A model generated the notes under the pieces. That model was not told the origin of the DNA, made no database searches, and saw only the letters and a list, made by a program, of their open reading frames with translations. Below are positions 1 to 5,631 of a stretch of DNA of 6,020 bases, piece after piece; position 1 is the stretch's first letter, and each line of letters opens with the position of its first letter. Source of the DNA: Paracoccaceae bacterium. GTDB lineage: Bacteria; Pseudomonadota; Alphaproteobacteria; Rhodobacterales; Rhodobacteraceae. The stretch lies in assembly GCA_015485015.1 (NCBI GenBank), contig WFUK01000191.1, forward strand, positions 1-6,020, given 5' to 3'. The position numbers and the translations under genes were made by a program.

Positions 1-6
1 GGGCAT
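1..6 (-). CDS. Possible start of a further minus-strand gene running out of the window
   Basis: On the minus strand an ATG lies at 4-6, preceded by an A8 run and AAGG with a 7-base spacing, a good ribosome binding site. Only the first two codons (ATG CCC) are in the window, so neither product nor reality can be judged. If real, the gene follows manB in the same direction after about 96 bases. Confidence 0.3.
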
Positions 7-24
7 ATCCCCGCCTTTTTTTTG

Positions 25-40
25 GTGGGTTAAAACCCAC
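25..40. promoter_or_regulatory. Perfect 16-bp palindrome, possible operator or short hairpin
   Basis: GTGGGTT and AACCCAC are exact inverted repeats of 7 bp separated by two bases. On the minus strand the palindrome sits directly after TATAGAGT, which resembles the -10 elements seen elsewhere in this window, and directly before the A-rich ribosome site of the possible gene starting at position 6. That position suits a repressor operator. Read on the plus strand it is followed by a T-rich stretch (TCTATATTTT), so a weak plus-strand terminator is the alternative. No convincing -35 was found for the minus-strand promoter. Confidence 0.4.
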
Positions 41-66
41 TCTATATTTTGTTGGGAATGGGAATG

Positions 67-89
67 GGGGAGGGCGGCTAGCTCTCCCC
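67..89 (-). terminator. GC-rich hairpin 14 bases after manB, weak terminator candidate
   Basis: GGGGAG (67-72) pairs with CTCCCC (84-89), with two more base pairs inside after one mismatch in the manB transcript. The hairpin lies just downstream of the manB stop. In the direction of manB transcription it is followed by C-rich sequence, not by a T run, so it is not a classical intrinsic terminator. It may be a 3'-end stabilising structure instead. Confidence 0.3.
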
Positions 90-102
90 AACCCGTCAAC
101 CT

Positions 103-1476
103 CTATCCCGCGACGCTCTTGAGCAGCGCCGTTAGGCTGGTCAGCTTGGCATTGATCAAGCCTTGATCCCCTCGGCTTTCGATATTGAGCCGCACCAAAG
201 GTTCGGTGCCTGACGGGCGAACGCTCATCCGCCAGTTGCCAAAATCAAGGCTCAAACCATCGGCATGAGAAATTTCGATCGCCTCCGGCCCAAGCTCACG
301 CTCGATATGGGCCAGCGCGGCGGCGGGGTCTTTGATCACAAAATTCTGCTCGCCAGTAGTGGGAAAGCGCGCCGCCCGCTTGGATACCAGCTCGCCCAGC
401 CCCGTGCCGCTGGTTGAGATCAGCTCGGCAATCAGCAGCCACGGGATCATGCCGCTATCGCAATACATAAAATCGCGAAAATAGTGATGCGCGCTGACCT
501 CGCCGCCATAAGCCGCGTTGGTTTTGCGCATCAGCGCTTTGATAAAGGAATGCCCGACGCGGGATTGAATGGCCTCGCCGCCCGCCTGCGCCACCACCTC
601 CTGCGTGTCCCAGATCAGCCGTGGATCATGGACGATCGCCGCGCCCGGCTGATGCGCCAGCGCTTGCTGGGCCAGCAGGCCAACGATATAATAACCGTCG
701 ATAAAAGCGCCCTGCGCATCAAAGAAAAAGCAGCGGTCAAAATCGCCATCCCACGCTACGCCAAAATCCGCACCATGCTGGCGCACCGCCTCTGCCGTGC
801 GCGGCTGGTTTTTGGGCAGGATCGGATTGGGGATGCCATTGGGAAAGCTCGGGTCAGGCGCATGATCGAGCTTGACGAATTCCAGCGGCGCACCAGCGGC
901 CTTTAGCGCGGCCTCAATCGCATCAAAGCTGGGACCAGCGGTGCCATTGCCCGCATTTACCAGAATTTTCAACGGGCGCAGCTTGGCGGGGGTGATAAAA
1001 GATACCACCTTGGCGGCGTAAGCTGCGCGCGGATTTTCAGACCGCCGTTTGCCTCGGCGCGGCGCTTTGGTAAAGCCGCCGATCTCGGCGCGAGCTTTGA
1101 TCGCCTCCATTTCGGTCAGCGGGTCCAGCGGGCGCGAGCCTTTGGCGACGATCTTCATGCCGTTATATTCAATCGGATTATGCGACGCCGTGACCTCGAT
1201 CCCCAGATCGGCTTCCAGATGGCTGGTGGCAAAATAAACCTCCTCGGTGCCGCACATGCCGATATCCAGCACATCCACCCCGTGTTCGATAAAACCGCGC
1301 GCCAAGGCTTCCAGCAGGGCCTGGCTGCTTTCGCGGCTATCGCGGCCCAGCACTACCTCTTTGGGCTGGCGGATTTCGGCAATGGCGGCGGCGATATCAT
1401 AGGCGATGCTCTCGTCCAGATCCTCGCCAAGCTTGCCGCGAATATCATAAGCCTTAAAGCAGGTCAGGGGGCGCAT
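103..1476 (-). CDS. manB: Phosphomannomutase (ManB/CpsG-type, phosphohexomutase family)
   Basis: Cytoplasmic enzyme interconverting mannose-6-phosphate and mannose-1-phosphate, the middle step to GDP-mannose. The 457-residue product is full length for the alpha-D-phosphohexomutase family and shows all four signature loops: the active-site serine loop TASHNP (residues 96-101, phosphoserine S98), the metal loop DGDFDR (243-248; D243, D245, D247 bind Mg), the sugar loop GEVSAHHYF (325-333) and the phosphate loop RPSGTEP (420-426). AYDIRG (9-14) and GRDSR (44-48) are typical N-terminal motifs. The segment MCGTEEVYFATSHL (74-87) and IEVTASHNP closely resemble the enterobacterial colanic-acid enzyme CpsG, which favours mannose over a glucosamine mutase role. 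The ATG start at 1474-1476 is preceded by AAAGGA at a 6-base distance. It is divergent from manC, whose product makes its substrate and uses its product. Some phosphoglucomutase activity is possible, since family members are often dual-specific. Confidence 0.95.
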   Translation of the reverse strand: MRPLTCFKAYDIRGKLGEDLDESIAYDIAAAIAEIRQPKEVVLGRDSRESSQALLEALARGFIEHGVDVLDIGMCGTEEVYFATSHLEADLGIEVTASHNPIEYNGMKIVAKGSRPLDPLTEMEAIKARAEIGGFTKAPRRGKRRSENPRAAYAAKVVSFITPAKLRPLKILVNAGNGTAGPSFDAIEAALKAAGAPLEFVKLDHAPDPSFPNGIPNPILPKNQPRTAEAVRQHGADFGVAWDGDFDRCFFFDAQGAFIDGYYIVGLLAQQALAHQPGAAIVHDPRLIWDTQEVVAQAGGEAIQSRVGHSFIKALMRKTNAAYGGEVSAHHYFRDFMYCDSGMIPWLLIAELISTSGTGLGELVSKRAARFPTTGEQNFVIKDPAAALAHIERELGPEAIEISHADGLSLDFGNWRMSVRPSGTEPLVRLNIESRGDQGLINAKLTSLTALLKSVAG

Positions 1477-1506
1477 GGAGTATCCTTTTGTCGTGTTTGG
1501 GGAAAA

Positions 1507-1535
1507 GAGATAGCGGCTGTGGCGAATTTTGGCAA
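1507..1535 (-). promoter_or_regulatory. Predicted manB promoter (TTGCCA-17-TATCTC)
   Basis: On the minus strand a -35 TTGCCA (1530-1535) and a -10 TATCTC (1507-1512) are separated by 17 bases, with CCGC directly before the -10 as in the other promoters of this window. The -10 ends about 30 bases before the manB ATG, leaving room for a short leader with the AAAGGA ribosome site. Assigned by eye from sigma70-type consensus. Confidence 0.5.
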
Positions 1536-1566
1536 ATCCAAAGCCGTTTCCCGAAAGATTATATAT

Positions 1567-1594
1567 TTGTTAACCATTTGTTATCCGCTAGAGT
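1567..1594 (+). promoter_or_regulatory. Predicted manC promoter (TTGTTA-16-TAGAGT)
   Basis: A -35 TTGTTA (1567-1572) and a -10 TAGAGT (1589-1594) are separated by 16 bases, inside the most AT-rich stretch of the intergenic region. The -10 sits in CCGCTAGAGT, nearly the same ten bases as the -10 region of the transglycosylase gene. The leader to the manC ATG would be about 30 bases. The -35 overlaps a CtrA-like site, which suggests repression or cell-cycle-linked control. Confidence 0.5.
1570..1584 (+). promoter_or_regulatory. CtrA-like binding site between manB and manC
   Basis: TTAACCATTTGTTAT fits the alphaproteobacterial CtrA full-site pattern TTAA-N7-TTAA except for the final base, and has the preferred CC after the first half. 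It lies within a near-tandem 11-bp repeat (ATTTGTTA at 1565-1572 and again at 1576-1583), so a dimer would contact one helix face. It overlaps the predicted manC -35 region. The assignment is by motif only. Confidence 0.45.
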
Positions 1595-1630
1595 GCGAAG
1601 CTAAAGTGAATTGACGCAAAGGGTGGCCGA

Positions 1631-3043
1631 ATGGGTGAAGGCGAAGCGCGGGTGCAGCCCGTGATATTGGCAGGCGGGGATGGCACCCGCCTCTGGCCGC
1701 TTTCGCGCCGGCATTACCCCAAGCCGTTTTTGCCGCTGGGCGGGCAGGCGACCTTGCTGCAACAAACGCTGGCCCGGCTGGAGGGCGGAGGTTTTTCCCC
1801 GCCGCTGGTGATTTGCGCCGAGGAAACGCGGTTTTTGGCCGCCGAGCAGCTTCGGCAATCCGGGGTGGATGGCTGGCGGTTATTGCTGGAGCCGGAGGGG
1901 CGAAATACCGCGCCCGCCATTGCGCTGGCCGCGCTGAGCCTTGAGGATGATCCGGTGTTGCTGGTGATGCCTGCGGATCACCGGATCGAGGATCGCACGG
2001 CCTTTCTGGCTGCCGTGAAGCGCGGGCAGGGGCTGGCAGAGGCGGGAAAGATGGTGACCTTTGGCATTCAGCCCGAGGGGCCGGAAACCGGCTATGGCTA
2101 TATCAAAAGCGGCGCAGCGCTGGGCGAGGGGCTGGAGGTCGTGCGCTTTGTCGAGAAGCCCGATCTGGCGCGGGCAAAAGCCTATCTGGACGAGGGCGGA
2201 TATTTCTGGAATAGCGGGATATTTATGTTTCGCGCCAGCGTCTATCTGGCCGAGCTAAAGCGCTTTCGCTCCGATATTCTGGCGAGCTGTGAGGCGGCAG
2301 CCAAGGGCGCGACCATCGATTTTGATTTCACCCGAATTGACGAGGCGGCGTTTTTGCAATCACCAGCGGAATCGGTGGATTACGCGGTGATGGAGCAAAC
2401 CGGGCGCGCCGTGATGGTGCCAATGCAGGCGGGCTGGTGCGATATCGGCTCTTGGCAGGCGCTGTGGCAGGTTTTGGATAAATCCGAGGCCGGAAATTGC
2501 GAGGTGGGCGATGTGGTGAGCCTTGACGGGCGGGGCAACTATATCCACGCCGATAGTCGGCTGGTGGCCACGGTCGGGCTGGAAAACATGCTGGTTATTG
2601 AGTCCAAAGACGCGGTTTTGGTAGCGCCATTGGAGCGCGCGCAGGAGGTGAAGGCGCTGGTGACGCAGCTAAAGGCACAAAACCGGCTTGAGCTTCACCA
2701 CCATCGGGAGGAATTTCGGCCTTGGGGGAAATATGATTGCGTTGATTGCGGTGATGGCTATCTGGTGAAGCGGATCACGGTGAACCCCGCTTCGCGGTTA
2801 TCCTTGCAAAAGCACAAGCACCGCGCCGAGCATTGGGTGGTGGTGGCGGGGCGCGCGCGGGTTACGCGCGGCGATCAGGTGTTTGAGCTAAGCGCCAACC
2901 AATCCACCTATATTCCGCTGGGCGAGGTCCATGCTTTGGAAAATATCGGGCCAGAGCCGCTGGAACTGATCGAGGTGCAATCGGGCGAGATCCTGAGCGA
3001 GCAGGATATTATTCGCTTTGAGGATGATTACGGGCGCGGCTAA
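1631..3043 (+). CDS. manC: Bifunctional mannose-1-phosphate guanylyltransferase / mannose-6-phosphate isomerase (type II)
   Basis: Cytoplasmic enzyme catalysing the first and last steps of GDP-mannose synthesis: fructose-6-phosphate to mannose-6-phosphate, and mannose-1-phosphate plus GTP to GDP-mannose. The 470 residues match the usual length of the AlgA/XanB/CpsB family. The N-terminal nucleotidyltransferase half has the pyrophosphorylase signature GGDGTRLWPLSR (15-26) with K31, PADH (114-117), FGIQPEGPETGYGYI (144-158), VEKP (174-177), NSGIFMF (194-200) and WCDIGSW (269-275). A linker near 340-360 leads to the cupin-type isomerase domain, with RPWGKY (363-368), the metal-site motif QKHKHRAEHW (393-402) and YIPLGEVHALEN (427-438). 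Both domains look intact, so both activities are expected. The ATG start has AAAGGG 7 bases upstream; an in-frame GTG at codon 8 lies just before the conserved PVILAGG strand and is less likely. It is transcribed away from manB, from a promoter region with a CtrA-like site. Confidence 0.96.
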   Translation: MGEGEARVQPVILAGGDGTRLWPLSRRHYPKPFLPLGGQATLLQQTLARLEGGGFSPPLVICAEETRFLAAEQLRQSGVDGWRLLLEPEGRNTAPAIALAALSLEDDPVLLVMPADHRIEDRTAFLAAVKRGQGLAEAGKMVTFGIQPEGPETGYGYIKSGAALGEGLEVVRFVEKPDLARAKAYLDEGGYFWNSGIFMFRASVYLAELKRFRSDILASCEAAAKGATIDFDFTRIDEAAFLQSPAESVDYAVMEQTGRAVMVPMQAGWCDIGSWQALWQVLDKSEAGNCEVGDVVSLDGRGNYIHADSRLVATVGLENMLVIESKDAVLVAPLERAQEVKALVTQLKAQNRLELHHHREEFRPWGKYDCVDCGDGYLVKRITVNPASRLSLQKHKHRAEHWVVVAGRARVTRGDQVFELSANQSTYIPLGEVHALENIGPEPLELIEVQSGEILSEQDIIRFEDDYGRG

Positions 3044-3047
3044 AAGC

Positions 3048-3076
3048 TTGAACCGCCTCTGCGTGGCCGCTAGGGT
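3048..3076 (+). promoter_or_regulatory. Predicted promoter of the lytic transglycosylase gene (TTGAAC-17-TAGGGT)
   Basis: TTGAAC (3048-3053) and TAGGGT (3071-3076) are separated by exactly 17 bases, and the -10 lies in CCGCTAGGGT, matching the manC -10 context at eight to nine of ten positions. It begins 5 bases after the manC stop, so the transglycosylase is probably expressed from its own start point, with read-through from manC also possible because no terminator lies between them. The predicted leader is about 20 bases and contains GCGGAG. Confidence 0.55.
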
Positions 3077-3103
3077 AGGCCCATTCATTATGCGGAGTTT
3101 ACC

Positions 3104-4288
3104 ATGAAGACCTTTTCCCGAATTCTGGCCACCACCCTTGCGCTTTCGAGCGCCAGTGCCGGCTTTGCCCAAACCGCGCCATGTGGTGGCAATTTTAACA
3201 GCTTCATGCGGCAGGTGGGCGAGGAAGCCCGCGCGCAAGGCTTGCCTCAAAGCGCGATTGATGCCGTCTTGGCCGCCGCAAGACCCGATGCCAAAGTGCT
3301 GCGCTTTGATCGGGCGCAGGGGGTATTCCGCCAGACATTCCTGCAGTTTTCCCAGCGCTCGATCAGCGGCTCCCGCTTGCGCATTGGCGCGCAAAAGCTT
3401 GAGCAATACGCCGATGTTTTTGCCCGCGCCGAGCGGGAATTCGGGGTGCCGCCCGAGGTGATTTTGGCCTTTTGGGCGCTGGAAACCGATTATGGCGCGG
3501 TGCAGGGCGATTTTAATACCGTCAGCGCCTTGGCGACCCTGGCCCATGAGTGCCGCCGCCCCGATCTATTTCGCCCACAGCTTTTTGCCGCGATCGAGCT
3601 GACCGCCAATGGCGATCTTTCCCCCGCCACCACCACCGGCGCCTGGGCGGGCGAGATCGGCATGGTGCAAATGCTGCCGCTGGATATTCTGAACAAAGGC
3701 ATGGACGGGGATGGCGATGGCCATGTAACCCTGAAAACCAGCGCGCCCGATGCGATTATGACCGGTGCGCGCCTGGTCAGCGATCTGGGCTGGCGGCCAA
3801 ACGAACCGTGGCTGGTGGAGGTGGTTGTGCCTTCCGATTTTCCCTGGATTGAAACCGGACTTGATAAAACCATGAGCGTCCGGGATTGGGCGCGCCTCGG
3901 GGTGCGGGCGCGCGGCACAGAGCCAAACCGCGATCTGGAAGCCAGCATTTTCGCCCCGCAAGGGCGCTTGGGACCGGTATTTATGGCGCTCCCGAATTAT
4001 AATGTTTATCGCGAGTGGAACAAATCTTTTGTCTATGCCGCCACCGTTTCTTATATGGCGACGCGCATCGGCGGGGCGGATCGCTATGTGCAAACCACCC
4101 CCGAGCCGGGGCTGGAGGGCGACCAGATGGAGCAGCTACAGCGCGCGCTCGTGGCGCGCGGCTATGATGTTGGCGGGATCGACGGAATTTTGGGGGCCAA
4201 AACCCGCGCCGCCGTGCAGGCCGAGCAAGCCCGCCTTGGTATGCCGGCAGATGCCTGGCCCACCCCGTCATTGCTGGCGCGCTACTGA
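3104..4288 (+). CDS. Exported lytic murein transglycosylase (MltB/SLT_2 family) with C-terminal peptidoglycan-binding domain
   Basis: Periplasmic enzyme that cleaves the MurNAc-GlcNAc bond of peptidoglycan with formation of 1,6-anhydro-MurNAc. The 394-residue protein starts with a Sec signal peptide (K2, R6, hydrophobic stretch 7-20, likely cleavage after GFA at 20-22). There is no lipobox, so it is a soluble or wall-bound form, unlike the lipoprotein MltB of E. coli. The catalytic domain covers about 30-325: WALETDYG (124-131) carries the presumed catalytic E127, followed by VSALATLAHECRRP (140-153), AWAGEIGMVQMLP (180-192), the acidic repeat DGDGDGHV (201-208) and ALPNYNVYREWNKS (295-308). 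Residues about 339-393 form a PG_binding_1 repeat (QLQRALVARGYDVGGIDGIL). The ATG is preceded by GCGGAG at a 6-base spacing. It has its own promoter upstream and is convergent with the DUF2799 gene. The family assignment is firm; which mlt paralogue it is cannot be decided from sequence alone. Confidence 0.93.
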   Translation: MKTFSRILATTLALSSASAGFAQTAPCGGNFNSFMRQVGEEARAQGLPQSAIDAVLAAARPDAKVLRFDRAQGVFRQTFLQFSQRSISGSRLRIGAQKLEQYADVFARAEREFGVPPEVILAFWALETDYGAVQGDFNTVSALATLAHECRRPDLFRPQLFAAIELTANGDLSPATTTGAWAGEIGMVQMLPLDILNKGMDGDGDGHVTLKTSAPDAIMTGARLVSDLGWRPNEPWLVEVVVPSDFPWIETGLDKTMSVRDWARLGVRARGTEPNRDLEASIFAPQGRLGPVFMALPNYNVYREWNKSFVYAATVSYMATRIGGADRYVQTTPEPGLEGDQMEQLQRALVARGYDVGGIDGILGAKTRAAVQAEQARLGMPADAWPTPSLLARY

Positions 4289-4293
4289 GGCTC

Positions 4294-4309
4294 GCCGGAT
4301 CAAACCGGC
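4294..4309. terminator. Small hairpin between convergent genes, weak bidirectional terminator
   Basis: GCCGG (4294-4298) and CCGGC (4305-4309) form a 5-bp stem with a 6-base loop in the 28-base gap between the transglycosylase stop and the DUF2799 stop. Position suits termination of both genes, but neither side has a T run, so efficiency would be low. Confidence 0.35.
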
Positions 4310-4316
4310 TTGGGCA

Positions 4317-4862
4317 TCAAATCGGCGCTGTGGCATAGCGGCGTTGACGATTTTCCAGCCGGTAGATCTCGCGATCAATTGCGCGTAATCGCCGGTTCAG
4401 GCTGGAAAGCGTAACGAGCTGGGCAGGGGTGAGCGTGGGTTGGTTATATTCCAGCAATATCTGGCGTTCTATCTCGCGCTGCTCGGTTTCGAGGCGCAAA
4501 ATGTCTTGGCCGATCAGATAATATTCTTGCCCCCAATCCCATGATTGAAACAGGGCGCTGGCTTGGGAGGCCGGGCAAACCGGATTGATCTCGCGACCAG
4601 CGCGCCCGATAGAATAGGCATTTTGCGGCGTGCAATAAAGTGTAAGCCCCTGCGTGCGCCCCGCCATCCATGCGGCCGTATCCGGCACGATGCCCGCCTC
4701 CGAGCAGGCATCAAAATGCCGCGAGATATAGCTCTCCGGCCGACCATTCACCCCGTCGCTATAGCCAATGCCGCGCCAATCACCATTTTGGCATTGCTCT
4801 TGGGTAAGCGAGGCGCAGGCCCCCAAAAATAGCATAAATCCCAAAGATGAATATAGGCGCAT
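4317..4862 (-). CDS. DUF2799-type lipoprotein with C-terminal coiled coil
   Basis: Predicted lipoprotein of 181 residues, function unknown. The N-terminus has one arginine, a short hydrophobic core and the lipobox LGAC (13-16), so C16 should be lipidated; A17 at position +2 predicts outer-membrane localisation. The body carries the DUF2799 pattern: GDWRGIGYSDGVNGRP (27-42), an HFDAC segment (49-53), AGRTQGLTLYCTPQNAYSIG (67-86) and NPVCP (93-97). Besides C16 there are exactly four cysteines (C24, C53, C77, C96), which could form two disulfides in the periplasm. From about 118 to 175 the sequence is rich in E, R, Q and L with heptad-like spacing (LRLETEQREIERQILLEY), suggesting a helical hairpin or coiled coil. 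The start ATG at 4860-4862 has GGGAG upstream at good spacing. It is convergent with the transglycosylase and divergent from the PAP2 gene. The DUF2799 assignment is from remembered motif pattern; no biochemical role is claimed. Confidence 0.85.
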   Translation of the reverse strand: MRLYSSLGFMLFLGACASLTQEQCQNGDWRGIGYSDGVNGRPESYISRHFDACSEAGIVPDTAAWMAGRTQGLTLYCTPQNAYSIGRAGREINPVCPASQASALFQSWDWGQEYYLIGQDILRLETEQREIERQILLEYNQPTLTPAQLVTLSSLNRRLRAIDREIYRLENRQRRYATAPI

Positions 4863-4947
4863 GAGCGTCTCCCGAGTTGTATTCCGCCTATATGAACATT
4901 TTTATCGCCCCTTGCAAATGACCTTATGAATTGCGACAAGCACAGGC
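4863..4947. promoter_or_regulatory. Divergent promoter region of the DUF2799 lipoprotein and PAP2 genes
   Basis: An 85-base AT-rich gap between two divergent start codons must hold both promoters if the genes are transcribed independently. For the plus strand, TTGTAT (4877-4882) with a 17-base spacer to TTTTAT (4900-4905) is the best pair seen. For the minus strand, TTGCAA (4912-4917) lies 17-19 bases before CATATA/TATAGG. Both are weak matches, and the two would overlap, so expression of the two genes may be mutually exclusive or need an activator. Confidence 0.35.
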
Positions 4948-5631
4948 ATGAATATGCCCATCATCGAATATCAGCGCCTGCTTATCTGGCTATTGGCGAC
5001 CACACTCGCCGTTAGCGCGGTTTTTGCCGCCTTTCCGCAGATTGATCTCTATGCGGCGGCCCTGTTTTACAATTCCGGCTTTGGCTGGAATGAGGTTCCG
5101 GCGTTGCAATTTATTCGCACGGCCCTGATTTGGGGCATGACCGGATTCGCGATCCTTATAGCGTTGGCTTTTGGCTGGGCATGGCTGCGCGGCAAGCCGA
5201 TGCGGGCGCTGGGCTATGCCTTGGCGGTGATCTTGGTCGGGCCGTTATTTTTGGTAAATACCGTGCTGAAAAACAACTGGGGCCGCGCCCGGCCAGCGGA
5301 AATTTTGCAATTTGGCGGAGATAGCCTGTTCACGCCGGCCTATTTATACACCAATGAATGTGACACGAATTGCTCGTTTACCTCGGGTGAGGGCGGCGCG
5401 ATTGCGACCGTCGCCATCCTGATCGCCTTTTTCGCCTGGCCCAAGCTGGGCCATATAGGGCGGCGCTGGTTGGTGGCGGGCTTGAGCGCTTTGGTGCTGC
5501 TCGGCGCGGGGTTGCGCGTGGCTATGGGGCGGCACTTTTTGTCAGACACCCTGCTTTCCATCCTGTTTTGCGCTTTGGTTGCCGCTGTTTTATATCGCCT
5601 GTTTTATCCGGCAGATAGCAGAGCCGGTTAG
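4948..5631 (+). CDS. PAP2-family membrane phosphatase (lipid-phosphate phosphatase type)
   Basis: Integral inner-membrane phosphatase of the PAP2 superfamily, 227 residues, with about six hydrophobic segments (roughly 10-29, 58-80, 88-107, 150-164, 173-189, 201-218). Active-site motif C1 is K108-x6-R115-P116 (KNNWGRARP). Motif C3 is R190-x5-H196-x3-D200 (RVAMGRHFLSD), with H196 the expected nucleophile. Motif C2 reads FTSGE (144-148) instead of the canonical PSGH, with glutamate in place of histidine. The loop before it has C138 and C142, which could pair if exported. Family members remove phosphate from phosphatidate, undecaprenyl pyrophosphate, phosphatidylglycerophosphate or lipid A; the substrate cannot be decided here. 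The start is uncertain: ATG 4948 has almost no room for a ribosome site, while ATG 4954 (codon 3) has AGG 7 bases upstream; an in-frame stop at 4927-4929 excludes longer forms. Its TAG stop overlaps the stop of the convergent NUDIX gene. Confidence 0.9.
   Translation: MNMPIIEYQRLLIWLLATTLAVSAVFAAFPQIDLYAAALFYNSGFGWNEVPALQFIRTALIWGMTGFAILIALAFGWAWLRGKPMRALGYALAVILVGPLFLVNTVLKNNWGRARPAEILQFGGDSLFTPAYLYTNECDTNCSFTSGEGGAIATVAILIAFFAWPKLGHIGRRWLVAGLSALVLLGAGLRVAMGRHFLSDTLLSILFCALVAAVLYRLFYPADSRAG

Noticed and set aside
484..906. 140-codon plus-strand frame
   Set aside because: Antisense to the manB catalytic core; arginine-rich shadow sequence without motif.
1180..1614. 144-codon plus-strand frame running through the manB start into the intergenic region
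   Set aside because: Mostly antisense to manB, and its last part covers the AT-rich promoter; no motif or plausible ribosome site supports it.
2888..3547. 219-codon open frame on the minus strand
   Set aside because: It crosses the end of manC, the intergenic promoter and the start of the transglycosylase gene on the opposite strand, shows no recognisable motif, and has low-complexity G/A/R/Q-rich composition expected from the antisense of GC-rich genes.
3566..4093. 175-codon open frame on the minus strand
   Set aside because: Lies wholly antisense to the catalytic domain of the transglycosylase, whose motifs are intact on the plus strand.
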